Shown here: piece after piece, positions 1-9,673 of the stretch | Layout: the number at the start of each line of letters is the position of its first letter | Position numbering within the stretch: position 1 is the stretch's first letter | Assembly (NCBI RefSeq): GCF_002607855.1 | Contig: NZ_AWQQ01000088.1 | Span: forward strand, 120,920 to 184,919 | From: Desulforamulus profundi | GTDB taxonomy: Bacteria; Bacillota_B; Desulfotomaculia; Desulfotomaculales; Desulfotomaculaceae | Length of the DNA stretch: 64,000 bases | Reading direction: 5' to 3' | Notes under the pieces: model-generated | Seen by the model: the letters and a program-made list of their open reading frames with translations, nothing else | The model's database searches: none | Told to the model about the DNA's origin: nothing | Position numbers and translations under genes: made by a program

Positions 1-1
1 T

Positions 2-1276
2 TGGGTTTTGCTTTGCGCAGCACTGGTCTTTTTTATGGAAGCCGGTTTTGCCTTTTTGGAAGCCGGATTTATCCGGGCTAAAAACTCTCTTAATATTGTC
101 ATGAAAGTATTTATGGACTGCACGGTAGGAATACTGAGTTACTGGGCCATTGGTTTTGCTGTCATGTATGGTTTGGATAAGGCAGGGCTGTTTGGCACCA
201 GCGGCTTTTTTATACAAGGTGATTTCAGTCACCTGGGTTTACGAATTCCCGTCTATGCTTTTTGGTTGTTCCAGGCGGCCTTTGCGGTGGCGGTGGCTTC
301 CATCGTTTCCGGGGCGGTGGCCGAAAGAATGAAATTTGCACCCTACATTATCTACTCCATCGTCACCTGCGCCATCATCTATCCCGTAGCCGGTCACTGG
401 ATCTGGTCCGCCGACGGCTGGCTGGCCCAACTGGGCATGAAGGATTTTGCCGGTTCCGCCGCCGTTCACGCCGTGGGTGGTTGGAGCGCCCTGGCGGCGG
501 TGCTTGTCCTGGGACCCCGCACCGGGAAATACAACCCGGACGGTTCCGTGAATGTTCTGCCGGCCCATAATATGCACCTGGCGGCTCTGGGAGCCTTTAT
601 TCTCTGGGTAGGCTGGTTCGGCTTCAACCCCGGCAGTGCCTTAACCGGATTGGACAGCAATATCGCCCGCATTGCGGTAACCACCAACCTGGCGGCAGCA
701 GCCGGGGGCACCATGGGAACGCTCTATACCATGTTTAAATACGGCAAGCCCGACCCCAGTATGACCATTAACGGTGTTCTGGCAGGCCTGGTGGCGGTCA
801 CTGCGGGAACCGCCTTTGTCAGCCCGGCCGGCGCCGTGGTGATAGGAGCGGTGGCCGGTGTCCTGGTGGTCCTAGCGGTACCTTTCTTTGATAAATTAAA
901 GGCCGATGACCCGGTGGGTGCCATTGCGGTACACGGTGTTTGTGGTTCCTTTGGGGCCCTGGCTGTGGGCATCTTTGCCGAAGACGGCGGGTTGCTTTAC
1001 GGCGGCGGTTTCCACCTGCTGGAGGTTCAGGCATTGGGCCTGCTGGCGGTGTCTGCCTGGGCCTTTGGCGTCAGTTATCTAACCTTTTATTTAATTAAAA
1101 AGACAGTGGGTGTCAGAGTCTCCGCCGATGAAGAATTGGAGGGGCTGGACCTTGTGGAACATGGTATTCCGGCCTACAGTGGAAATGCCCTCAATCAGGG
1201 GCTGGACGGATTACCGGCACCGGATTTCGGTGTCTGCCCCGCTGTCGGGGAAATAAAACAAAAATTGGCAACTTGA
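2..1276 (+). CDS. amt: Ammonium transporter Amt, 5'-truncated by window edge
   Basis: Integral membrane ammonium/ammonia channel of the Amt/MEP/Rh family. The reading frame is open to the window edge, so the first membrane helix and the start codon lie outside. The visible part covers most of the family, with many hydrophobic helices, the conserved AxxAxVHxxGG segment around residue 150 (seen as SAAVHAVGGWSALAA), the FGWFGFNPGSAL region and the second conserved His in the AVHGVCGSFGALAVG stretch. The C-terminal cytoplasmic tail is longer than usual and ends in QKLAT. A second amt followed by a PII gene lies about 180 bases downstream on the same strand, so this is one of two paralogous transporters in a nitrogen cluster. 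No frameshift is seen in this copy. Confidence 0.93.
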   Translation, partial: WVLLCAALVFFMEAGFAFLEAGFIRAKNSLNIVMKVFMDCTVGILSYWAIGFAVMYGLDKAGLFGTSGFFIQGDFSHLGLRIPVYAFWLFQAAFAVAVASIVSGAVAERMKFAPYIIYSIVTCAIIYPVAGHWIWSADGWLAQLGMKDFAGSAAVHAVGGWSALAAVLVLGPRTGKYNPDGSVNVLPAHNMHLAALGAFILWVGWFGFNPGSALTGLDSNIARIAVTTNLAAAAGGTMGTLYTMFKYGKPDPSMTINGVLAGLVAVTAGTAFVSPAGAVVIGAVAGVLVVLAVPFFDKLKADDPVGAIAVHGVCGSFGALAVGIFAEDGGLLYGGGFHLLEVQALGLLAVSAWAFGVSYLTFYLIKKTVGVRVSADEELEGLDLVEHGIPAYSGNALNQGLDGLPAPDFGVCPAVGEIKQKLAT

Positions 1277-1296
1277 TCGATGAAACAATTAAATAC

Positions 1297-1381
1297 TAAC
1301 ACGAGGTTGTGTTATTAGCGAAGGCGCTTGATTCAAGGGTAGGTGGTTGAAATCCCCCTTGGATGGGGCGTCTTCACTTTT
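1297..1381 (+). promoter_or_regulatory. Leader with two six-base-loop hairpins and terminator-like stem before amt2 (ANTAR-like)
   Basis: Hairpin 1 pairs TAACAC (1297-1302) with GTGTTA (1309-1314) around loop GAGGTT. Hairpin 2 pairs AGC (1317-1319) with GCT (1326-1328) around GAAGGC. The 3' side of hairpin 2 overlaps the left arm of a long stem (about 1326-1339 with 1356-1371), followed by only a short T run (1378-1381). The layout matches the other ANTAR leaders in this window, but both loops start with G rather than A, so assignment is tentative. Confidence 0.4.
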
Positions 1382-1456
1382 AACAGGAGGTCTTTCTGAA
1401 CCAGGGTACCCACAGGGAGGCTTCAAATAAAAATACTTTAAACAGGAGGGTTTACC

Positions 1457-2831
1457 ATGAGGAGCAGGTTGAAAACATTCCTTATTTCATTATTGGCCTT
1501 ATTATTACTGCCCGGTATCGCCTGGGCCGGAGACGCCCCTGCCATTGATACCGGTGACACAACCTTTATCATTATCTGCACAGCGATGGTGATGATTATG
1601 ACCCCTGGCCTGGCCTTGTTTTATGGCGGTATGGTCAGGAAGAAGAATGTTCTCAGTACCATTATGCTAAGTTTTATCGTGATCTGTGTGGTGAGTATCA
1701 TTTGGTCTTTATACGGTTATACCCTGGCCTTTGGGCCGGATGTTAACAGTATTATCGGCGGTCTGGATTACCTGGGACTCAAAGGAGTCGGGCAGGAGCC
1801 CAGCAGCGGCACCATCCCTCACTTTATCTTTATGGCCTTCCAGCTCATGTTTGCACTGATTACCGTTGCCATTATTTCCGGTTCCATTGCTGAAAGAATG
1901 CGCTTTCCGGCTTTCCTGGCCTTTATCGTTCTGTGGGCCACCATCGTTTATTCTCCCTGTGCCACTGGGTTTGGGGCGGCGGCTGGTTAATGCAGATGGG
2001 CGCCCTGGACTTTGCCGGCGGCACCGTCGTACACATCAGCTCCGGGGTGGCGGGATTGGTAGCCGCCTGGTGATCGGCAAGAGGAAAGGCTATGGCAGTG
2101 AACCCATGGTTCCTCACAACCTCCCTATGACTGTTCTTGGCGCTGCTTTGCTCTGGTTCGGCTGGTTTGGCTTTAATGCCGGCAGTGCCCTGGCCGCCAA
2201 CGGGCTGGCTGCCAGCGCCTTTGCGGTAACCCACATTGCCGCTGCGGCCGGGGGTCTCTCCTGGGTGCTGGCGGAATGGGCCCACCATGGCAAACCCACC
2301 GTACTGGGTTGTGTCTCCGGTGCAGTGGCCGGTCTGGTGGCCATTACCCCGGCCGCCGGTTTTGTGGCCCCCATGCCCGCCATCATGATCGGTCTGGTGG
2401 TTGGCCCCCTGTGCTACTTTGCCGTGGCAGTCATAAAAGCCAAACTGGGTTATGACGATTCTTTGGATGCCTTTGGTATTCACGGTGTAGGCGGCACCTG
2501 GGGCGCTATCGCCACCGGCCTGTTCGCCAGCAAGGCTGTCAACGAGGCAGGCGCCGACGGGTTGTTCTACGGGAACGCCGCCCAGCTTACCACACAGTTG
2601 ATTGGTGTGGGTGCCACCATCCTTTTTGCCGGCCTGGCCACCTTTATCATTCTGAAAGCCATCAGCCTCTTTACCAGCCTGCGAGTGAGCGCGGATGACG
2701 AAGTGATCGGTCTTGATGTCAGCGTGCACGGTGAAAACGCCTATGCCTATGCGGACACCTTTGGCGGTTCTTTGACCAGAGAAGGTAAGGTTTCCTCAGG
2801 TGCTGCCAGTACAGCGGTCAAAACAGTCTAA
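1457..2831 (+). CDS. amt: Ammonium transporter Amt (second copy), two apparent frameshifts
   Basis: Ammonium transporter with an N-terminal signal peptide ([20 protein letters not shown], cleavage after AWA) followed by the usual Amt helices ([20 protein letters not shown]). Start ATG 1457 has AGGAGGG just upstream. The frame breaks near 1960 (within tctccctgtgcc) and again near 2065 (gccgcctggtg). Restoring one C at each site gives continuous Amt sequence through the region carrying WVWGGGW and [11 protein letters not shown], then [12 protein letters not shown], then [11 protein letters not shown]. The overlapping open frames at 1457-1990 and 1866-2831 are therefore one gene. Its stop is followed 40 bases later by glnK, the standard amtB-glnK pair in which PII gates the channel. 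Confidence 0.92.
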
Positions 2832-2870
2832 GATTTGTAAAACCAGTATCTACTTAAGGAGGGAAACCCT

Positions 2871-3208
2871 ATGACCAAGATAGAAGCCATTATCCGTCCC
2901 GGCAAACTGGAAGAAGTCAAAGATGCCTCAATAAACTGGGCGTTCACGGGATGACCGTTTCCCAGGTCATTGGCTGCGGGCACCAGAAGGGACGCACCGA
3001 GGTGTACCGGGGAGCGGAGTACAGCATAAACCTGCTGCCTAAAGTGAAGGTAGAGGTTATTGTCAAGGATCAATGGGTTGATGCATGCGTTAATGCAATC
3101 AGTGACGCGGCCCGCAGCGGAGAAATCGGAGACGGTAAAATATTTGTTTATCCGGTCAGCAACGTTATTCGCATCAGGACCGGCGAACAGGGTGATGACG
3201 CCGTTTAA
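2871..3208 (+). CDS. glnK: PII nitrogen regulatory protein (GlnK/GlnB family), one apparent frameshift
   Basis: PII signal protein that senses 2-oxoglutarate and ATP/ADP and blocks the Amt pore. Start ATG 2871 follows AAGGAGGG. The first residues MTKIEAIIRPGKLEEVKDA are classic PII N-terminus. One C appears lost near 2923 (gatgcctcaat), after which the family sequence continues with GMTVSQVIGCG and the T-loop GRTEVYRGAEYSINLLPKV, which retains the Tyr used for modification in some bacteria. The C-terminus has the GEIGDGKIFVYPV motif and ends at normal family length of about 112 residues. Probably cotranscribed with amt2. Confidence 0.93.
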
Positions 3209-3248
3209 TCATTTAAACTCCATACACTCCTCCATATTCTAATTTAAG

Positions 3249-3274
3249 CCCCGGCCAAGCCGGGGTATCTTTTT
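3249..3274 (+). terminator. Intrinsic terminator after glnK
   Basis: CCCCGGC (3249-3255) pairs with GCCGGGG (3259-3265) around a 3-base loop, followed by TATCTTTTT. Confidence 0.85.
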
Positions 3275-3394
3275 GACCACCGGCGTATATTATTTTATAA
3301 GTTTCCGGCAGTGCAAAAATTTTACAGCACCCTGTTACATATCTTTGGGTAAACCGTCATTACTGGTAAACGATTCTTGAGGGAGTGAGTTCCT

Positions 3395-3599
3395 TTGGGC
3401 AAAAAATGTGGGTGCCCTGGTGGCGGGCTGCCTGGCCACCGGCTTGGTCTTTAACCAGGCGGCTTATGCAGATGTTGTAAAAACCTCTGTCATGCCGAAA
3501 CCCCCGGCGGAAATTGACGGCGAGCTCGTTCAATTCCACAAATGGTAGAAATCCCCCTACGATCAAACAGTTGTCCGCATGTTAAAAGTACAAAAATAG
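3395..3599 (+). pseudogene. Short secreted peptide or truncated exported-protein gene
   Basis: A TTG at 3395 with GAGGGAG upstream begins MGK, and the frame that follows (shifted within the A run at 3401-3406) encodes a convincing signal peptide: ALVAGCLATGLVFNQAAYA, then VVKTSVMPKPPAEIDGELVQFHKW. A TAG at 3546 ends it after about 50 residues. The same frame runs 16 codons further to a second TAG at 3597. The signal peptide plus 'VDGELV'-like start resembles exported copper-amine-oxidase-N (stalk) domain proteins, but the body is missing. Either a small secreted peptide or an internally deleted remnant. Confidence 0.4.
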
Positions 3600-3609
3600 T
3601 AAGGTTTTG

Positions 3610-3638
3610 AATACCTGTCCCTGGGGCAGGTATTTTTT
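3610..3638 (+). terminator. Intrinsic terminator
   Basis: AATACCTG (3610-3617) pairs with CAGGTATT (3627-3634), followed by a run of T. It closes the small exported-peptide region before the glycosyltransferase. Confidence 0.8.
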
Positions 3639-3729
3639 CATTTACGCGGGAGAAGTTCCCCGTGCCGGACAATTTCTGATCCCCGGGTTCATAAAATATA
3701 GAAATTGGAAAACAGGAAGGGGAACATCC

Positions 3730-4608
3730 ATGCCGCAGGTTTCCATTGTGATTCCCTGTAAAAATGAAGGGGACCTTATTAAACAAACCATCGAGTCCAT
3801 CCTGGATACGCCCAGCCAGATCCCGTATGATATTACAGTGGTGAACGACGGCTCCACGGACGGCTGCTGCGCCTTTCTCCAGAGCAGGCGAAAAACCTAC
3901 CCCCGGGTCAAACTCATTAACACCACGGGGATTGGGGCAGCCAACGCCAGAAATCTGGGAGCCCGGCGGTCCTCGGGAGAGGTGCTGGTTTTTTGCGATG
4001 CCCACATTACGGTGGAGGAAGATTGGCTGGATCTTTTGGCCGAAGACCTTGGGGAAGAAGGAATCGGTGCGGTATCGCCGGGCATCGCCAATATGAACCA
4101 GGTTTATGCCATCGGCTACGGCTTGACCTGGAATGAAGCCATGGAAGCCAGGTGGCTGCCCGGCCCCGGCGGTATCGTGGAAGTCCCCTTTGCTCCTGGT
4201 GGCTGTGTGGCTGTGAGGCGGGAGGTCTTTTATGACGTGGGGGGATTTGAGCGGGGTTTTCGGATTTACGGGTATGAAGATACGGAGTTTTCTCTCAAAC
4301 TCTGGCTGTTTGGTTACCGGGTGCTGGTGGACCCCGGGGTTGTCATCAAACACTATTTTCGCAGCCGGCATCCCTATCCCATCACCATGGAGGAGTATGC
4401 CTACAACGCCATGCGTCTGGCTTTTAGCCATTTCAATCCCCGGCGGCTGGGAAATGTCATGAATATGTTCTCCGATCTGAAAAACTTTGGCCAGTTGGTA
4501 TCCGAAATCCTTTTTGAAAGTGATGTTTTGGAACAGCGGCGGCAGTACTTCCAGCGGCGAAAGTACGATGACGACTGGTTTATGGAGAAATTTCAAATTC
4601 CCCTTTAA
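3730..4608 (+). CDS. Family 2 glycosyltransferase
   Basis: GT-A fold glycosyltransferase of about 292 residues. The start is placed at ATG 3730 (MPQVSIVIPCKNEGD), which has a GGAAGGGGA ribosome site. The longer open frame upstream runs through a terminator and is not coding. Visible family features are SIVIPCKNEG, VVNDGSTDG, the CDAH metal-binding variant of DxD near residue 92 and the late GYEDTEFSLKLWLFG acceptor-binding segment. The EDTEFSLKLW and DPGVVIKHYFR features resemble the polypeptide GalNAc-transferase-like branch of GT2. Substrate unknown. No obvious glycan operon surrounds it. Confidence 0.88.
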   Translation: MPQVSIVIPCKNEGDLIKQTIESILDTPSQIPYDITVVNDGSTDGCCAFLQSRRKTYPRVKLINTTGIGAANARNLGARRSSGEVLVFCDAHITVEEDWLDLLAEDLGEEGIGAVSPGIANMNQVYAIGYGLTWNEAMEARWLPGPGGIVEVPFAPGGCVAVRREVFYDVGGFERGFRIYGYEDTEFSLKLWLFGYRVLVDPGVVIKHYFRSRHPYPITMEEYAYNAMRLAFSHFNPRRLGNVMNMFSDLKNFGQLVSEILFESDVLEQRRQYFQRRKYDDDWFMEKFQIPL

Positions 4609-4715
4609 CAAGGTTGACAACCCTTAAACCAGCGGGATAAGATAAGTCTAGATACCAGATATTGGTGTAATCCAGGACAGCACCACCCGTAGTTTTGGAA
4701 AGGAAGTTGTTAGAT

Positions 4716-5444
4716 GTGAGATTTTTTAGTATCAGTGATTTGCACCTTTCCTTAACCAAACCGGTAGACCCGAACAACTGGGACCAGGTGGAACTTCATA
4801 AACCAATGGATATTTTTAATCCCGAGTGGCACAGGCACTACCAGAAAATTTATGAAAACTGGCGTGCCCTGGTGCAACCGGACGATATCGTTTTGCTGCC
4901 CGGAGACATTTCCTGGGCCACCAGACTGGAGGAAGCCCGGCATGATGTAGATTTTTTAGGACTGCTGCCGGGCACCATTTATGCCGTGCCGGGCAATCAC
5001 GACTACTGGTGGCAGGGAGTTTCCAAAACCCGTGCCTTTGTTCCGGAAAATGTAAAACTCATTCAGAACGACCATGCTCTGGTAGGCGATACCGCCATCT
5101 GCGGCACCAGGGGGTGGACCTGCCCCAACAGCCACCAGTTCACCGAGCAGGACGAAAAAATCTATAAAAGAGAACTGATTCGTTTGGAAAACTCCCTGCG
5201 CAGTGTTAAGGGCAATCCCGGCGAAATCATGGTGATGATACATTTTATGCCCACCAATGAGGTTCATGAACGCTCTGGTTTTATTGATCTTCTTTGTGAA
5301 TATGAAGTGAGCCGGGTGGTTTACGGCCACCTGCACGACCGGGCCAGGAATTACCGGCTGCCGGATGAAGCCTGGGGTATTAAGTTTCATCTGGTCAGCG
5401 CCGATTATCTTAATTTTTCCCCGGTGTTAATTGCAGAAAAATAG
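4716..5444 (+). CDS. Calcineurin-like metallophosphoesterase
   Basis: Metallophosphoesterase of about 242 residues. Start GTG 4716 (MRFFSISDLHLSL) is preferred because GGAAAGGAAG sits about nine bases upstream. Dinuclear metal-site motifs are all present in order: SDLHLS (residue 7), LPGDISWA, PGNHDYWW and YGHLHD near residue 215. No signal peptide or membrane segment. The close spacing to the glycosyltransferase (about 105 bases) leaves cotranscription possible. Physiological substrate not predictable. Confidence 0.9.
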   Translation: MRFFSISDLHLSLTKPVDPNNWDQVELHKPMDIFNPEWHRHYQKIYENWRALVQPDDIVLLPGDISWATRLEEARHDVDFLGLLPGTIYAVPGNHDYWWQGVSKTRAFVPENVKLIQNDHALVGDTAICGTRGWTCPNSHQFTEQDEKIYKRELIRLENSLRSVKGNPGEIMVMIHFMPTNEVHERSGFIDLLCEYEVSRVVYGHLHDRARNYRLPDEAWGIKFHLVSADYLNFSPVLIAEK

Positions 5445-5549
5445 TTTTTTCCACAACCCTTCAAATTTTAGTTGAAAAAATTTCCCGAATTGGTATATAT
5501 TTTTGTCACAGATTTTCTTTTGAAGGTATCTCTTGGGGGAGGGAAGGAA

Positions 5550-7112
5550 ATGAAACTAAAGCTCACAACCCGGATTGTGCTGGGGTACTGCGTTATCCTT
5601 TCTCTGGCAGGTCTTTTGGCAGGAGTTATGATTTACAAAGTAAATCAGATTACGACAGAGATTGACGGCTTACAAAAGCACAACGTACGCACCATGGAAG
5701 GAATTGCTATCTCCTACTACGTTGAGGAGCAATCTTCTCTGATCAGGGAGTATTTACTGACAGGCGCCCAGGATGATAAGCAAAAAGTGGAACAGAAAAT
5801 AAAAGAGGCCCTGGAGCGTGAAGAAGCATTAATCAAAATCACCCGGCAAAAAGTCAACCTGGACAGAATTACCAGGGTACGGGACTTAAATAAGCAAATG
5901 GAACAGGTTTTCCATTCTGGAATTGTTCCCCTGGTGGAGCAGGGCAAAATAGAAGAGGCACGACAAATTAAAGCAGAGCAGTTTAACCCGCTGGCCAAAC
6001 AATTAAGGGAAGCCATTGATGCCTATGTAGAGTATAAAAAGCAGGAAAGCAAGACTGCAGAAAATAACTCACTGCAGGCCAGTATAGAGACAAAAGAAAT
6101 CGCCATGGGTTTTGGTGTGGTTGCGGTGCTGCTCGGTGTTATGTTCAGCATCCTTTCCTCCCGGGCGGTGACCAGGCCTATTAACCGCCTGGTTCAGGAG
6201 ACTACGGTGGCGGCCGGCGGCGATCTTACACAAAGGGTGGAAGTGAAGGGGAATGACGAACTGGCCCACCTGGCCATGGCCTTTAACAAGATGGTGGAAA
6301 ACCTGCACGATATGGCCAGGCAGGTGGTGGAAAAGAGTAACAACCTGGTCGCCCACAGCCAGGAACTGTCGGCGGCCAGCCAGCAGGTGAGCGCCTCGGT
6401 GGAGGAAATTACCAGCACAACCACTGAACTGGCCAGCGCCGCCAGCCAGGAGGCATCAGGGGCCGCCAACGCCGTTGTGGTTTCCCGGGAAGTTGAAAAG
6501 GCCGCGGAGCAGGGCAACCTGGCGGTGGAACAGGCAGTGGAAAAAATGAATTCCATTGTGACAAGGGTGGACAAGAGCTCCGAACAGGTGGTCCGGTTGG
6601 GAGAAAGGTCCCAGGATATTGGTAAGATCACTGATGTGATCACCGGCATAGCGGATCAGACCAATTTGCTGGCCTTAAATGCAGCCATTGAGGCCGCCAG
6701 AGCCGGCGAACAGGGCCGGGGCTTTGCCGTGGTGGCGGAAGAAGTGCGGAAGCTGGCGGAACAGTCCTCCCAGGCAGCTAAAGAGATCAGCACCATTATT
6801 AAACAAATCCAGCAGGAGACCGTACAGGCGGTGAAGGATATGAACCTGGGCGTGCAGGAGGTGCACCAGGGAACTCAGGTGGTTCATTCCGCCGGCCAGT
6901 CCTTAAAGGAAATCGTAGAGCAAGTTCAGCGCACGGTTACCATCATCAGTGAAATTGCTGAGGGGGCAGAACAAAACAGTCTTAGTGCCCAAAGCCTGGC
7001 CGCCGCAACCCAGCAGGCCAGCGCCACGGTTCAGCAGATTGCCGGCGCTTCCCAGGATCTGGCCAGGATGGGCGATGAACTCCAGCATCTTGTAGCCAAG
7101 TTTAAAGTATAA
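5550..7112 (+). CDS. Methyl-accepting chemotaxis protein
   Basis: Transmembrane chemoreceptor of 520 residues. Start ATG 5550 follows a strong GGGAAGGA site. Order of parts: short cytoplasmic tail, first membrane helix (residues 10-30, [20 protein letters not shown]), an extracytoplasmic four-helix-bundle-type sensor (about 31-185), second membrane helix ([19 protein letters not shown]), HAMP domain beginning [14 protein letters not shown], then a coiled signalling domain whose hairpin tip reads [20 protein letters not shown] followed by [14 protein letters not shown]. It ends AKFKV without an obvious CheR-binding pentapeptide. No frameshift. No ANTAR-type leader was found upstream, unlike the second receptor at 15.4 kb. 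Confidence 0.94.
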   Translation: MKLKLTTRIVLGYCVILSLAGLLAGVMIYKVNQITTEIDGLQKHNVRTMEGIAISYYVEEQSSLIREYLLTGAQDDKQKVEQKIKEALEREEALIKITRQKVNLDRITRVRDLNKQMEQVFHSGIVPLVEQGKIEEARQIKAEQFNPLAKQLREAIDAYVEYKKQESKTAENNSLQASIETKEIAMGFGVVAVLLGVMFSILSSRAVTRPINRLVQETTVAAGGDLTQRVEVKGNDELAHLAMAFNKMVENLHDMARQVVEKSNNLVAHSQELSAASQQVSASVEEITSTTTELASAASQEASGAANAVVVSREVEKAAEQGNLAVEQAVEKMNSIVTRVDKSSEQVVRLGERSQDIGKITDVITGIADQTNLLALNAAIEAARAGEQGRGFAVVAEEVRKLAEQSSQAAKEISTIIKQIQQETVQAVKDMNLGVQEVHQGTQVVHSAGQSLKEIVEQVQRTVTIISEIAEGAEQNSLSAQSLAAATQQASATVQQIAGASQDLARMGDELQHLVAKFKV

Positions 7113-7120
7113 AACGGTTG

Positions 7121-7145
7121 AAGGTTGTACATTTTGTGCAACCTT
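7121..7145 (+). terminator. Hairpin after chemoreceptor gene
   Basis: AAGGTTGTAC (7121-7130) pairs with GTGCAACCTT (7136-7145) around a 5-base loop. The following sequence is T-rich but has no clean T run, so termination is probable rather than certain. Confidence 0.5.
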
Positions 7146-7244
7146 TACTCTCTATTTGGTACGTTTTTGTTGTCATATACCGTAATACTAAGGTAAAATT
7201 TAGGTGCGACCCGATGGAAGAAGAAGCTTCCCTGGGAGGAGGGA

Positions 7245-8302
7245 ATGACGGTGCCCAAAAACGCTCTCATAAACATCCCCGAGTTGAAAAAATTTACACA
7301 GATGATCATGGAATCTTCCGATGATCTAATTACCGTAATCGACCACCGGGGCATCATTATTGCCATGAATCCTGCCGTAGGCAGACTTCTGAGTGTAAAC
7401 CCCAAACAGCTGATGGGTCAATCCCTGGTAAAGGTAGTCTATGAAGGCAAAAAATTTGACTATCAAGGAAATTACATAAGCCCCATCATTGAAACCCTGG
7501 AAACAGGCAGGGAGTTTAAAGACAGGGAAACCGGTATTAAATCCCCGCTGCTGAAGAGCTTTTTTGTCTGCCGCACCACAACGGGAATTTTACGGGATGC
7601 CCGGGGAAGAACCGCCGGGGTATACGCCTTGGATAAAGATTTAACCCTGTACCGGAGTCTGGAGCGGAATAATCAAAATTTGAAGGAAATGATTAATGCC
7701 CAGCAACTGCAAACAGTACGGGCCTTTTCCGAAGCCATCGGTGCCCGGGATGACTACACAAGGGGCCATTCGGAAAGGGTGGCGGAGTATGCCAGATGAT
7801 CACCGCGGCAATGGGAATGCAGGAACTTAATCAAGTGGTGTATGTTGCGGCCCTTGTCCATGATGTTGGTAAAATCGGCATTCCGGAACATATTTTAAAC
7901 AAACCCGGCCGGTTAACCGAAGATGAGTTCAACAAAATCAGAGAACACAGCGTTATGGGAGCCAATATTCTGAAACAGATAGATACCTTTTCCGATCTGG
8001 TGGCCATTGTTCGGGCCCATCATGAACGTTATGACGGACGGGGATACCCGGACGGGCTGGCGGGTGAGGACATACCCCTGATCAGCCGCATCATTACCGT
8101 GGCGGATTCCTTTGAGGCCATGACCTCAGACCGCAGTTACCGCAAGCGGTTTACCATAGAGTACGCGCTGGAAGAGCTGCAGCGCTGTGCCGGCACCCAG
8201 TTTGACCCGACGATCGTCAATCATTTTATTCAATTCGTTTCGGGTACAACTTTGGAAAGGAACGTTGGCAATCTCCTGGCTCCGGACCAACCCGCAGTTT
8301 AG
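7245..8302 (+). CDS. PAS domain/HD-GYP phosphohydrolase, one apparent frameshift
   Basis: Predicted cyclic-di-GMP phosphodiesterase with an N-terminal PAS sensor. Start ATG 7245 lies behind GGGAGGAGGG. Residues about 18-125 form a PAS domain (MESSDDLITVIDHRGIIIAM). A linker leads to HD-GYP, with its first metal His in YTRGHSERVAEYAR. The frame breaks at 7794-7799 (aga-tga), where one lost base restores a continuous domain with HDVGKIGIPEHIL, KPGRLTEDEF and the diagnostic HHERYDGRGYPDGL. The split into two open frames at 7799/7796 is therefore considered an indel. Lies downstream of a chemoreceptor, suggesting a signalling cluster. Confidence 0.88.
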
Positions 8303-8404
8303 CTCCCGCTAAAGCAAGTTTTAAAAATCTTCATTCAGGGGATTTTAAGGACAAATCACCCTTTCATTATACGTGCTAATGAATGCATATCAGGAGGATT
8401 TACG

Positions 8405-8797
8405 TTGGCAAAGAACATTTTACCGAAAGTGCAGGAAATTATTGAGTTAAGAAAAATCTCCCTGGAAGAACTGGCCCAAAGGACCATGCTGGAAGTTTCG
8501 GATATTGAAGGCCTAAAACAGTTTAACCCCAAAAAAGCTTCCCACCTTGCCATTGTCCAGGCCATTGCCCTGGCAACCGGCATTAACGTCTATTACTTCC
8601 TGGGGGACGACGTGGTGGGTCCTAAACGGATTCTTTCCCGGTTAAATGTGTTTGACCAGCAAAAGCTGATGAGCGGCGGACTGGCCCCATTTCTGCGTAT
8701 CAGCAAAGAACAGGCTGCCAGGGGGATCACCGACGAAGAACTGGATGCTTTAATCCAGGTTATGCTGGAACAAGAAAAACTCCAGGAACTGAAATAA
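8405..8797 (+). CDS. Small XRE-like helix-turn-helix protein
   Basis: A 130-residue protein starting at TTG 8405, eight bases after an AGGAGGA site. Residues 9-60 (VQEIIELRKISLEELAQRT, then a second helix pair ending ALATGINVYYFLGDD) have the spacing of a lambda-repressor/XRE-type fold, with hydrophobic core positions conserved but a degenerate recognition helix. The C-terminal half is acidic and helical with no recognised domain. It may bind DNA or mediate protein contacts. Monocistronic, closed by a strong terminator. Confidence 0.65.
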   Translation: MAKNILPKVQEIIELRKISLEELAQRTMLEVSDIEGLKQFNPKKASHLAIVQAIALATGINVYYFLGDDVVGPKRILSRLNVFDQQKLMSGGLAPFLRISKEQAARGITDEELDALIQVMLEQEKLQELK

Positions 8798-8800
8798 AGG

Positions 8801-8835
8801 AAAAATCCCTTACCTGTCTACGGTAAGGGATTTTT
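8801..8835 (+). terminator. Strong intrinsic terminator
   Basis: AAAAATCCCTTACC (8801-8814) pairs with GGTAAGGGATTTTT (8822-8835). A-rich and T-rich flanks let it work in both directions, serving the XRE-like gene and the minus-strand fragment that ends at 8847. Confidence 0.9.
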
Positions 8836-8846
8836 ATGGACTGACG

Positions 8847-9210
8847 CTAAAAGATATTAAAGTCATCCCTGTCTTTGATATGGTCAATGAATTGACGGGC
8901 GGTTCGACCGGAACGTTCATTGTTCCAGAGCGTCCAGGGCCAATCTTTCCAATGTGCCGGGGTCGATTTTAATTCCCTCCTGTGCCGCCAGTTCCCGTAC
9001 AATGTTTAAGAAGGCCTCCTTGTCCGGCGCCAGGAAAGTGATTTTCAAGCCAAAGCGGTCCGCCAGGGACAGTTTTTCCTGCATGGTGTCCCCGGGGTGA
9101 ACTTCACCGTCTCCGGCTATCCGGGTGGTCCGTTCTCCAAAATACTCTTTGAAGAGATTTCTTTGATTGGAGGTTACATAAATACAAACATGGGGAGGTG
9201 ATTTGGTAGG
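8847..9210 (-). pseudogene. DUF815 AAA-ATPase, C-terminal fragment only
   Basis: The minus strand encodes the C-terminal third of the DUF815 family of AAA+ ATPases: [16 protein letters not shown], then GEVHPGDTMQEKLSLADRFG and the family terminus RSGRTARQFIDHIKDRD in the next frame, ending at a TAG at 8847. The Walker A part is absent. A frame change is needed near 8920 (DALEQ to WNNERSGRTARQF). Upstream the frame runs straight into a fragment of an unrelated family (next entry), so the gene is a deletion scar. Confidence 0.75.
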
Positions 9211-9386
9211 TTCCAGGTAGGCAATGGCCCGCAGGGCATTGTCATACAGCATCTCCTCGTCTCCTCAAAGTGGGGCACCAGCCACTTCTTATCAACGGAG
9301 TATCGGGCAAAGCCAAAGCCGATGTGATCATAGATGCCGCCCGGTGCATGGCATCCAGCGTTTCTTCTACCATAATATCCTGTCGA
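9211..9386 (-). pseudogene. YyaL/DUF255 thioredoxin-domain protein, internal fragment
   Basis: Read on the minus strand with two single-base corrections (near 9258 and 9340), this segment gives [17 protein letters not shown], then [19 protein letters not shown] and [21 protein letters not shown]. That is the signature core of the YyaL/spermatogenesis-associated-20-like family (GGIYDxxGGGFxRYSxDxxWLVPHFEKMLYDNALL). Both ends are missing. It is fused downstream to the DUF815 fragment and upstream to about 135 bases (9387-9521) encoding an unidentified stretch beginning [19 protein letters not shown]. Clearly not functional as it stands. Confidence 0.7.
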
Positions 9387-9673
9387 GGAGGTGAGATTGC
9401 CTAATATTAAGTGCTCCGTATCTGAAATTTGAATGCCATAATAATCTTCACCCTTTAAGGCGCCCTTTAATATAACTTCTGTGGTTTCAGGAAATTTGCA
9501 GGACATTCTTAACTTTGCCAACCAGAACCCTGTTTGTCATGTTGCAACAACTGAAGGAGATCAACCAAGGGTCAGAGGCTTCTTGATGTGGTTTGCAGAC
9601 AAAACCCTATTAGGTATTTTCTGTACGCTGACTGCATATAAATTTAGATAGTTGTTTCAAAAGGGGTGAAAGT

